From: Symmachiella dynata | GTDB lineage: Bacteria; Planctomycetota; Planctomycetia; Planctomycetales; Planctomycetaceae | Direction of reading: 5' to 3' | DNA: 64,000 bases | Assembly (NCBI RefSeq): GCF_007747995.1 | Contig: NZ_CP036276.1 | Location: 3,153,001 to 3,217,000 of the forward strand | In this document: piece by piece, positions 47,601-53,777 of the stretch | Position numbering within the stretch: position 1 is the stretch's first letter | How the letters are laid out: every line of letters starts with the position of its first letter | The notes under the pieces: model-generated | The model's database searches: none | Told to the model about the DNA's origin: nothing | Seen by the model: the letters and a program-made list of their open reading frames with translations, nothing else | Made by a program: the position numbers and the translations under genes

Positions 47601-49513
47601 AACTTTTCTTCATCCGGCACATCCCGCTTTAATTTCTCTAGGATTGTCCGGAGCGCCTCGTGTTCTTTGGATTTCGCCCACACGGCCAGTTCCCCCGGCT
47701 CGGCATCGGTGATAATCCGAATCCCCGGCAGGTCGCCGGTTATTGTTCCAACGACTGCATCAAATCGTTTGCGCTGGGCGGGCGTGACGGGATAAATCTC
47801 CAAACGCGGTTTTTCACCCTCGATGGGCATGGGGAACTTTTTGATCGTATCGGCAATCAAGGCGTGATCAGCCGGGATGGCGGTGACAATCAGTTTCTTT
47901 CCGTCAGCACGTATTTTTGCATTGGGAACCAACGCTTGCAGAACTTCCATCAAGCCGGTCGGAATGTTCACCTTGAAGGGATAGAACTGCAATTCCGGGG
48001 TATTAGCCCCCGGCTGCGTCGGTTGCAGTTGGTCCAACATCGCTTTCACAACCCGTTGGTCGTCCGGCACAGCGACGACGATCAAATTTCGAGATTGCGG
48101 GTCATACGAAATCCGGGCGTTGGGAACCAGAGTGGATAACAACGTCTGCGTCGATGTGGGATCCGCTTTTAATAATAGATAAGTCGCTAGCTGCGTTGTC
48201 TTGCCATTCGGCCCGTCTCCTCCCAGTTGGTCGAGAGACGACTTGATTTTGGCTTGTTCCTCGGGGGTTCCCCAAGCAATCAGGCGATTGTCTACCGGAT
48301 CAATCCGCATTTGCATTTCCGGTAAGACTAGCTTCAGCGATTCCAACAACTGCGTGTGGTCGCCCCGGGTAAGGGAATAGACTTCCAAACGGGGCATCGA
48401 TTCGGGCGGATTGTCGGTCTGTATTTTGTCCAACAGCGCTTTGACTGCCGTTTGCTGTGTAGGCGTGGCGAAAACGTTGATCTGACCAGCTTTGGCATCG
48501 GCAACGACTTTGATCCCAGTGATCAACTGATTGATCAGTTCCACAGCTGCACCGGCATCAGCGGATTTCGTGGCGTAGGTTCTCAGTTCCGGTTTTTCAG
48601 GGGGCGCGGGTTTGGGGGCTTTTTTGGGAGGCGCCGGTTCGGGAATGGAACCGATGACTGCGCCGATCGCCCGCATGTTGCCTGCGGTGGCTGTGACCAG
48701 GATTTGCTGCGTCTTGGGCAGCGGCACGCTTTTGCCTTGGTTTCCCAACAGCGGTGTAATTTCCGCGTTGACTTCCTCCGCATTCTTTTTACCCAACGGA
48801 AACATCACGCTGACGAATTCATGTTTGCCGCGATCTTCCAAGTCTTTTAAGTCGATCCGCGGAATGAGGTCTTGCGGAATACCTTCTTTCATATCGATCA
48901 CGATCAGCATGCGACCGCGCCGAATCAGCGTGAAGTCCTTGGTTAGCAAGACGCCGTTGAGTAGATCGATCGCTTCGGTCGGGGTGTATTCCTTGGTATC
49001 GGTGTAATTAAACGTCGCGGGCGGCGGGGCATCCATCACCAGCGATAGGTCCGCTTCGTTCGCAAACCACTGCAAAACCTCGGCCCAACGTTGAAATCGA
49101 AAATTGAAGCGGAGCTTGGGAACCGGGCGAATTTGGGCCAATTTCGCCCGTTGTTCCTCCGTAAGCAGGGCCGCAATGGTTCCATCTTGCTCGGCGGCAA
49201 TCTTGGCCTTGTCGGCGGCTTCGGCTTGGGAGAGCGCGTCGCTGCGTTTTTTGAGCAGTTCTTGGAGTTTCGTTTGCTGTTCAACTGTCAGATTTAACTG
49301 AGCAGCAACCTCAGGATCAGCCAGTTGAGCATAATCCAGCTTCGCCGCGGCCGGTTTTGCGGCAGCGGGGGGAGTCTTGGCAGCTGGAGTCTCGCTAGCA
49401 GGCGGCGCATCTTGAGCGATCGCAAGCGACGGGCAAATTCCGCAGAGTGCCGCAAGCAGCGACGCGCGGAACAGATGTCGACGACAAGGCGAGAAGTTTT
49501 GATGTAACGTCAC
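41627..49513 (-). CDS. giant secreted protein: secretin N0 domain plus about 33 tandem secretin N1-like modules, no pore domain
   Basis: About 2,628 aa. Signal peptide LFRASLLAALCGICPSLAIA (cleavage before QDAPP), a helical LTVEQQTKLQELLKKR/LLTEEQRAKL region, then an N0-type domain (RWAEVLQWFANEADLSLVMD ... LIRRGRMLIVIDM). About 33 modules of about 65 residues follow, each roughly 'YpV..AdP......Lq.l.P.ari..D.....LiVwAtpe.HekI...i..l', the KH-like fold of secretin N1/N2 domains. The end is a low-complexity linker and an Arg/Ser-rich tail (SRSRSRRRRRGR). No C-terminal secretin (beta-barrel) domain is present. GTG at 49513 has TGGAG 8 nt upstream; the frame extends to 49654. Probably exported to the periplasm; a role with the neighbouring secretion machinery is inference. 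Confidence 0.9.
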   Translation of the reverse strand: MTLHQNFSPCRRHLFRASLLAALCGICPSLAIAQDAPPASETPAAKTPPAAAKPAAAKLDYAQLADPEVAAQLNLTVEQQTKLQELLKKRSDALSQAEAADKAKIAAEQDGTIAALLTEEQRAKLAQIRPVPKLRFNFRFQRWAEVLQWFANEADLSLVMDAPPPATFNYTDTKEYTPTEAIDLLNGVLLTKDFTLIRRGRMLIVIDMKEGIPQDLIPRIDLKDLEDRGKHEFVSVMFPLGKKNAEEVNAEITPLLGNQGKSVPLPKTQQILVTATAGNMRAIGAVIGSIPEPAPPKKAPKPAPPEKPELRTYATKSADAGAAVELINQLITGIKVVADAKAGQINVFATPTQQTAVKALLDKIQTDNPPESMPRLEVYSLTRGDHTQLLESLKLVLPEMQMRIDPVDNRLIAWGTPEEQAKIKSSLDQLGGDGPNGKTTQLATYLLLKADPTSTQTLLSTLVPNARISYDPQSRNLIVVAVPDDQRVVKAMLDQLQPTQPGANTPELQFYPFKVNIPTGLMEVLQALVPNAKIRADGKKLIVTAIPADHALIADTIKKFPMPIEGEKPRLEIYPVTPAQRKRFDAVVGTITGDLPGIRIITDAEPGELAVWAKSKEHEALRTILEKLKRDVPDEEKFTLTSYPVKAAQQPQTTSVLQTLYPELRVIPDAEGNRLLVWAGPQRHADLKATLDKVLAEVPEADQPRFEAYAIQGADATSLMPTLQTLLPAMRLSVDPKTTRLIAWGTPKEHQMLKSALTKVGGGTAEMSPQIEVYRLTKADPSATQTLLQGLFPAARLTVDPQTRSLIAVAIPEDQQGIRATLEQLQPETPGPNERTLRFIPLEQAPPASLLAVLQQLAPQSQVSYDLEGKRLMVVATAADHDVINESVKRVIDSAAPAEKFSLEIYPVTAAQRTRFQSILDTVQSEMPGMRIITDAEPGELAVWAKKSQHEKLADIISKLRRETPAGDKFVLVPYQIKNADAPNTLTVMQSIFPNIKIVLDAKTKKLLIWAPPSEHEKIQDVVDKIDSGAAADVQESYKVYPVPDSDAAAVINLLQQQLPDVTFTNDTTSKAIIAWGRKADHQKVDAILKQVLAGLDPKRKPKLVVYPAGESDSANLMRGLRQLFPDARIDDDSASNSILVWTTPDRHQEIQSAMDEIAANMKQRNGGKMVIYPVESAIATSARQVLRMAVPQARVMIGGNPPRVVVWAKPEEHTEVAEIIKQIEKDADSNDARELAVFELQGTDSAAIIQLINPVLRSETQFITSNDGQRLIVRAKPKHLEELKSTIEEAKEKLPKMGKPTAHVYQLKHVDPNILMAIVRPISPSSPMVPNVRDRSLVITASPEDHEKFKAEIAKIDVARAGEDSAYLKSYPLERSDAGTVYGIVANLMSGQADMQLYYDGRNNAVIAIAHPDQHKTIAETIADVEKNFVAATPEMYRLHTADPNVVAAFLRTLVPRASITVDNPQRSLVIVATAADHQKMKEAIAKFDVEPDAENAAFLKSHQVKKADPGTTFGVVGQLLASHPEVRLSYDSRNGAIIAFADAAQQKKIEEVIADIEKDIEGATSEVYRFRTADPNAAIAILRMVAPRAQMTVDNRNRSIVINAIEADHAAIAETIAKIDADGNDENGAVLKAYTIKSAEPGNLLNMLQTNFALQPDIRLSADYKNETIVALATEAQHKKIAAFIAEVDDKGKVRTAEVYRFRSADPTAASGILRTLIPKVQMAVDNASRSLVVTGTPEEHALIKSTIAKMEEEPAGGRGSVLRSYPVKAAEPNNLLNMLQTNFALQPDIRLSLDSLNDTILAFARPEQHEKIQHFIEEVEKGGQSRRAQVYRFSIADPNTALSVLRVLTPKAQMAVDQGSHSLVVTATEGDHEKIAATIQEMDREDAEGSGQQLQSYAVQNAQVNTLAQAIQLMYRLRPDVQVTFDRQNGTVVAVAPAAEQAKIKEFIENAEKQSVPMVPKVYRFENADAQAALRVLRSLAPNADAAVDTENNSLVVSASEADHAKIKATVDAMDGDGAALGVPGLKVYPLNAADGRSLQTTLRTLFRRDRDVDVSYDRENNSILALAPEKTQQRIADMVQEVERAASADPLATLQLYRLENVDSRTAMEILENAFSQQIPKIKLSLDRRGRQIAAIARPEQHKMIQQTLEQMDTDERVLEVYQLDVIEPFTAELSIDRLFGGFDFDDPNAPVVDSDNATQQLFVRAKKEQQAEIRELLSKMGETGLAVQAESGKGGRMRVIPFQGDTAAAIREIERVWPQLRKNSIRVVTPSAVMPSLRRSSPKSLRNGGAKPKPAKKNGAQFAVPAEEVPAQRPAQNKSAKPTVNNKRPMLRQQTAESATPQKSTTKPEAESDEDPAVLPVIVAPGDGRITIASDDPEALDQFEALLRAMSPKRTGGRGNNFVVFSLRYTSAVQTATTLQQFFETGGRRGGSSRSRFSSNVTIVPDQRLNAIIVHGNRHDRDTIEELLQVLDAEDSPEMLSANRPRLILVKNTEASRIEDVIRSIYQSALKNGGGAPPIPVPAGVSQDVAVAIQRVNAASNAPLLTVEVDERTNSLVVMAPTSLFEEIKELVQQMDTAANDDSTRRLKVIKLKSLNIRSLENSLDMLTGEGSRSRSRRRRRGR

Positions 49514-50522
49514 GGTCTTCACTCCAGTGCGATTCGATTGCGCAAACGGCGAACAGGGCCGATATTGCTGCTCGGAATGGATTCTCGGTGTGAGTTTCGG
49601 CGCGATTGCGCGGACGCAAGTTGAGTCCGGCCATCGGGATCGATTGATTGTCATCCTCTAAATTTCAAAATCGTCCTGAGGGACGACTCAGAAGTAGCGA
49701 GCAGTTGTGGCAAAACCAAAATGATCGCGACGTTCAGGATGCGGATTAGGTGGGCTAGGTAGGTGGGTTTTCTTTGGAGTTGTTTTCAAAACTCGGTCGC
49801 GCTGATTCCGGAAACATGCCTATCAAAGTGAACAAGACGCGTCAGCGGGCTTTGAAACCTCTCGTAATACAGTACACGCCTCGGAACTGTGGGTAAAGCG
49901 CGGATTCCAGGAAATCGGCGCAGAATCCCCGGCCTGTCCTCAGTCAACATTCGAGGGGTTGGCTTCAGGCGAGCTATCTGGTTGGACCCGCATGAGGTCG
50001 TTTGGCGGGGGTTTTGGCAATTCGTTGATATTCCTGGTTGACCGATGGTTTGCCGCATCCGCCTTTGAAGTTGATCGGCTTCGCAGCGGAATGACAAGAA
50101 TCTTTGGAGTGTGGTTTTTTGAAATCATTCCGTAACTCACGTTGTCGTCGAGCCTTGAGATGATTGTGGTGATGTGGTCCGGCAACATGAATAGACTTTG
50201 CCGATTTCGTGGAATTGTTTGCTTGACTCAACCTTTCCGTGACCTAGGTTTTTGTTGTGCCGGTAACAACGCAGGCGGAAATCAGGAGTGGCTGCAAAGC
50301 TGCTCACCACCTGTGTTGAACCAAAAGGCCGTCATTTATTTTGGGTGTAACCTCGCTGTGAGGTTTTAATTTGGGTGGCGGACTTTGAGAGGCGTTTGCA
50401 ACCGATGCGTCGGTTGCCGGGTTTTGCGCAAGCATCCACCCACCGGGCCAATCAGAGTTCGTAAGCTTGCGCCCCAGTTGTTCGCCAGAACGGCTGTGGC
50501 AAACCTGTAATGGGAGAATCCT
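49514..50522. other. noncoding region before the flp genes
   Basis: About 1 kb between the giant gene (minus) and flp1 (plus); the first 140 nt could belong to the giant gene if it starts at 49654. Contains repeat copy C (49780-49866), a small hairpin AACCTC/GAGGTT (50349-50365, followed by TTTTAATTT) and the hairpin GCAACCGA/TCGGTTGC (50398-50417). From about 50373 the sequence is the first copy of a leader that is repeated before flp2. No gene is supported here. Confidence 0.65.
49780..49866 (+). repeat. interspersed 92-bp palindromic-ended repeat, copy C (divergent)
   Basis: Begins TTGTTTTCAAAACTCGGTCG, keeps GACGCGTCAGCGGGCTTTGA and AACCTCTCGTAA at its end. The CTAGAACC start of the other copies is lost, and the arms are only partly complementary. 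Same length class and order as copies A, B, D and E. Confidence 0.7.
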
Positions 50523-50693
50523 ATGAAGACACTGGCTAAGAGCGTTAAGAAGTTTCTGGTTTCCGAAGATGGCCCGACAGCTGTTGAATACGCCGTGATG
50601 TTGGCGTTGATCATCATCGTCTGTCTGACCGCGATTACGTCGGTCGGTACCACAGCCAACACGACCTTCGAAGGCGTCGCCACAGCGATGTAA
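50523..50693 (+). CDS. flp: Flp-type pilin 1
   Basis: 56 aa, complete. Basic leader MKTLAKSVKKFLVSEDG, then the processed helix PTAVEYAVMLALIIIVCLTA; Glu5-Tyr6 after the Gly is the Flp signature (G..(A)VEY). The C-terminus is SVGTTANTTFEGVATAM. Flp pilins form bundle-forming Tad pili. Nearly identical to the gene at 50855. The ATG at 50523 is the only good start. Confidence 0.93.
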   Translation: MKTLAKSVKKFLVSEDGPTAVEYAVMLALIIIVCLTAITSVGTTANTTFEGVATAM

Positions 50694-50854
50694 GGTTGTC
50701 ATTTCAGGTGGCGCGACTGGAGAGGCGAACGCATCCGCGGCTTAATTGCCTAGGTATTGCGAACGCCTCTCCGTCACGCCGCTTGAGGCTTGCGCAATGC
50801 TGTTCGGGAAGCGTTGCCGCATTGGCTGGGCCCGAAATGAACAGGGAGAAGAAA

Positions 50855-51022
50855 ATGCAGATGCTTAAGAGCGTCAAGAAGTTTTTGGTTTCGGAAGATG
50901 GCCCGACGGCTGTCGAATACGCGGTCATGTTGGCGTTGATCATCGTGGTTTGCCTCACAGCGATCACATCTGTTGGTACGACGACCAATACGACCTTCGA
51001 AGGTGTTGCCACGGCTTTGTAA
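50855..51022 (+). CDS. flp: Flp-type pilin 2
   Basis: 55 aa. Same processed helix (PTAVEYAVMLALIIVVCLTA) and Glu5-Tyr6 as flp1; differs at a handful of positions (KTLAKS versus QMLKS, SVGTTTNTTFEGVATAL). GGGAGAAGAAA just before the ATG at 50855 gives a good ribosome binding site. The leader upstream (from about 50707, GGTGGCGCGACTGGAGAGGC) repeats that of flp1, so the pair arose by tandem duplication. Confidence 0.93.
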   Translation: MQMLKSVKKFLVSEDGPTAVEYAVMLALIIVVCLTAITSVGTTTNTTFEGVATAL

Positions 51023-51052
51023 TCGGGGCACGTTTTCGAACGAGATTGACAA

Positions 51053-51087
51053 CCGTCCAGTTTCACATGCGTTGTGAAACTGGGCGG
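51053..51087 (+). terminator. strong hairpin after flp2
   Basis: An 11-bp core stem CCAGTTTCACA/TGTGAAACTGG with loop TGCGT, extended by four outer pairs to about 15 bp (51053-51087). Followed only by CTTCTTG, so a partial terminator or mRNA-stabilising 3' end. Such a site would explain high pilin mRNA with lower downstream tad expression (inference). Confidence 0.7.
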
Positions 51088-51188
51088 CTTCTTGAGTCTC
51101 AGAGGCATTGCAACTGATTCGTTACGGCATCCATCGTGATATGCCGTACAAGTAACCACTTAAGAATACATAATCGAGGGCGGCTAAA

Positions 51189-51305
51189 ATGGTACCGTTC
51201 TGGATCGAAGCTTCGCTCGAATCGCTTCCACAAACAATCGTGCTCGTCATGGGCGCCTTGGTGGCGTTGTTTACATTGTTCACCGTCGGCCGTCCCGGTG
51301 TTTGA
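51189..51305 (+). CDS. 38-aa membrane microprotein in the Tad locus
   Basis: Reads MVPFWIEASLESLPQTIVLV then MGALVALFTLFTVGRPGV. One membrane helix of about 20 residues (IVLVMGALVALFTLFTV). GAGG lies 9 nt before the ATG. It fits between flp2 and cpaA with no overlap. No family recognised; could be a small Tad accessory or a chance frame. Confidence 0.45.
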   Translation: MVPFWIEASLESLPQTIVLVMGALVALFTLFTVGRPGV

Positions 51306-51322
51306 TTCCGTCCGTTCAGCTC

Positions 51323-51418
51323 CTAGAACCCGTTTTCAATACCTGGTCTCGCCTGTTTCGTAAACTTGCATTGCAGTATCAACGGAACGCATCCCAGGGT
51401 TTTTGAAACGACTCGTAA
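51323..51418 (+). repeat. interspersed 92-bp palindromic-ended repeat, copy D
   Basis: Begins CTAGAACCCGTTTTCAATAC, keeps CAGTATCAACGGAACGC and ends CAGGGTTTTTGAAACGACTC plus GTAA. Lies inside the Tad locus between the microprotein and cpaA and is in the same direction as both. Confidence 0.8.
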
Positions 51419-51537
51419 GAAAAAACTTGCCACAAACATTCCCTCCGACTAATCCCCTGCCCTCCCCGGCCTGCGATGAATTTTTGTCGTGAATACAGCG
51501 TCCGAGGCGGAGTCGTAACAGAAGGACAGATGCAGTC

Positions 51538-52089
51538 ATGGATCTACACGAGATTTTTATTCACAACTGGCCCGTCAAATTGGTCTCGGTCATTTTGATC
51601 GTGGCGGCTTACATCGACGGCAAGGAACTACGGGTTCCCAACTGGATTACGTTTCCCATGGTCCTTTCGGGACTAGCGGCCAACACCTGGATGCATGGTT
51701 GGGCAGGCTTGAGCAGTGCACTGATCGGCATGTGCGTTGGGCTGTTGACCCTATTGCCACTGTATAGTGTGGGCGGAATGGGGGCAGGCGATGTCAAGCT
51801 GATGGCCGGCATCGGGGCGTGGCTGGGCGGATGGGTGACTGTGTACGCGTTCGTCGTCTCAGCGGTGATCGGCGGATTGATGGCAATCGTCATGGCGGTC
51901 TCTAGCGGTAAGCTGAGAAAACACTACGAGAATTTCTTCATGATCATGTTTGAATTCAAGCAGGTGAAAAATCCGCGCGAACTTTCGGTAATCGCCGCGG
52001 AGCGTAAATCCAGCATGTTACTCCTACCCTACGGGATTCCGATCTGCATCGGTTCAATTGGGTACTTTTTCTATGCTGGCATGATTTAA
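51538..52089 (+). CDS. cpaA: prepilin peptidase, CpaA/TadV type
   Basis: 183 aa, A24-type aspartic protease with about five membrane helices. Catalytic Asp 1 is in AAYIDGKELRVPNWI and Asp 2 in MGAGDVKLMAG. The N-terminal methyltransferase domain of PilD is absent, as in CpaA. Cleaves the Flp leader (G^PTAVEY). ATG at 51538 follows GAAGGACAGATGCAGTC. It lies between flp2 and cpaB. Confidence 0.93.
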   Translation: MDLHEIFIHNWPVKLVSVILIVAAYIDGKELRVPNWITFPMVLSGLAANTWMHGWAGLSSALIGMCVGLLTLLPLYSVGGMGAGDVKLMAGIGAWLGGWVTVYAFVVSAVIGGLMAIVMAVSSGKLRKHYENFFMIMFEFKQVKNPRELSVIAAERKSSMLLLPYGIPICIGSIGYFFYAGMI

Positions 52090-52115
52090 TCGGGCGATAT
52101 TTTGAGATGACGGTG

Positions 52116-52152
52116 TACCCCGTTTCCAGCTGTTTTGGTTGGCGACGGGGTA
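52116..52152. repeat. 8-bp inverted repeat between cpaA and cpaB
   Basis: TACCCCGT/ACGGGGTA with a 21-nt spacer, about 25 nt after the cpaA stop. Could be part of a terminator or attenuator; there is no T-run. Confidence 0.45.
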
Positions 52153-52371
52153 TATCCGCACAACCGTTGTGATCATTCCAAGCGTTAAAACCGGTATAGA
52201 TTGAAGCTTTTGACTCATCGTTGCCGATGAACCAATCGATAAGATCCTTCTAGTCGAAAAACCGGGGTTGATGTCGGGAATGCGAGATACGTTGCGAAGC
52301 CGGAATTGTGGGCCCATCGGCCGGCGGCTGCGTGACCAACTGCTAACCTCCCAAATCAAGCAGGTGGATCG

Positions 52372-53352
52372 ATGAAAGGTAAATCAATCGTAATGTTGGC
52401 CGTCGCACTCGGGTGCGGCTTAGTCGCCATGATTGGCGTCCAACAAGTTCTCTCCGGAGACAAAAAAGAAGAAGCCAAAAAAACCATGCCGGTGTTGGTT
52501 GCCCTAGAGGAAATCAGCCCCGGAATTGAGATTGAAGATTCGATGGTGACGTTCAAAGAAATGCCAATGGACATGATGCCGACTGATGCAGTGACATCGG
52601 CGGATCAATATGTCAACCGGGGCTTGCGGTCACGCGCATTTCCCGGCACCCCAATCGTGCAAGCCATGCTTGGTGAGGAAGGTGTTTTTAGTGCATCGAA
52701 TGAGATCCCCATAGGAATGCGAGTGGCGGCAATCAGTGTGACTGCCAAAACTGCAGTTGCTGGATTCGTAAATCCCCACGACCGGGTCGACATTCAAGTG
52801 ACCTATAAGCGGCGAATCGACGGAAAGACGTTGGAACGAACCAAAACGGTACTGGAATACATTGAAGTGTTTGCTGTCGACAAACAAAGGGACATGGTCG
52901 ACAACGAATCCGAGTCGATTTACAAAAACATTTCTGTCTTGGTGACACCTGAGCAAGTCAACTTGTTGCGTCTGGCTGAGAAGAAAGGCGACTTAAACTT
53001 TTCACTACGGCACAAGGACGACGACACGCAAGAACAAGTTGCGGACATCGATGATGAAGACTTCGATGCCAAGATGCGTGCATTGTTCGGTGAAGATGAC
53101 ATCGCCCCGGAAAATGCGGATTACGTCAATCCAGAGTTGTCCAGCGAAGAGCAGGACATTCGGAATAGTATCAACGAGGAAATCGTCGAGGAGCCGGTGA
53201 CTGAACCGATTCCGACCTGGACAATTGTAATTTATCACGATGGCGAAAAGACGGTCGAGGACGTCCCTCTATCCGATCCCAATGCCATCGATAACATCGA
53301 TGTGGAACCCACGCAACCACAAGGTATTGAACCAGAACCGTCCGCCACGTAG
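52372..53352 (+). CDS. cpaB: Flp pilus assembly protein CpaB
   Basis: 326 aa. N-terminal membrane helix (VMLAVALGCGLVAMIGVQQVL) then a SAF domain (MPVLVALEEISPGIEIEDSMVTFKEMP) and an RcpC/CpaB region (GMRVAAISVTAKTAVAGFVNPHDRVDIQVTY). The C-terminus is acidic/low-complexity (EEPVTEPIPTW...EPEPSAT). AGGTGG lies 4 nt upstream of the ATG. Periplasmic subunit of the Tad secretion machine. Confidence 0.92.
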   Translation: MKGKSIVMLAVALGCGLVAMIGVQQVLSGDKKEEAKKTMPVLVALEEISPGIEIEDSMVTFKEMPMDMMPTDAVTSADQYVNRGLRSRAFPGTPIVQAMLGEEGVFSASNEIPIGMRVAAISVTAKTAVAGFVNPHDRVDIQVTYKRRIDGKTLERTKTVLEYIEVFAVDKQRDMVDNESESIYKNISVLVTPEQVNLLRLAEKKGDLNFSLRHKDDDTQEQVADIDDEDFDAKMRALFGEDDIAPENADYVNPELSSEEQDIRNSINEEIVEEPVTEPIPTWTIVIYHDGEKTVEDVPLSDPNAIDNIDVEPTQPQGIEPEPSAT

Positions 53353-53399
53353 TCCTGAATGCTAGGGACCGCAACGGCGAACTACCGGAGAGTAAGGCA

Positions 53400-53490
53400 G
53401 TCGTTTTCAACGATTTTAATCAAGACGGTTGCCGGGACATATGTCAAAGCAACACCGCACTGAGCGGTTTGATGAGACATTGAAAACGAC
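53400..53490 (+). repeat. probable divergent member (F) of the 92-bp repeat family
   Basis: Ends GTCGTTTTCAA (53400-53410) and TTGAAAACGAC (53480-53490) are perfect inverted repeats, 91 nt in total length, matching the size and the TTTCAA/TTGAAA ends of copies A-E. The interior (GACGGTTGCCGGGACATATG) is not clearly related, so membership is uncertain. Confidence 0.5.
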
Positions 53491-53508
53491 AAGAGTTTGC
53501 AGTTAAGT

Positions 53509-53551
53509 GGTGGGGCGCGCAAGCGTCCCCACCAGTATTTTCTTGTTTTTG
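53509..53551 (+). terminator. terminator-like hairpin between cpaB and cpaC
   Basis: GGTGGGGCGC/GCGTCCCCACC with loop GCAA and one bulged T, followed by AGTATTTTCTTGTTTTT. A good Rho-independent candidate on the plus strand; would terminate or attenuate before the secretin gene. Confidence 0.7.
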
Positions 53552-53777
53552 CGGGCCAATTGAAATCGCCCGAGTTGTGGTCTTCGACAAGCCTATTCTT
53601 GGCAAGTCGGCCGCGGCCGAGCGAACACGAGTTGATTTCCCGCTCGTAATTTCCAAAAGTCAGGATAACGTTCGCACGTTTATGGAAGAGGCCATCGCTT
53701 CTGCCAGGGACACTGTCGAATAGGATCACGCCCGAGGGACTCTGGACGGGATCACTCAAACGAGGGAGAGTGCAAGG

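Larger units (their letters stand above)
53353..53777. other. noncoding gap between cpaB and the secretin gene
   Basis: About 425 nt. Contains an 11-bp inverted repeat GTCGTTTTCAA/TTGAAAACGAC (53400-53490) that resembles the ends of the 92-bp repeat family and a terminator-like hairpin with T-rich tail (53509-53551). No gene. Confidence 0.6.
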
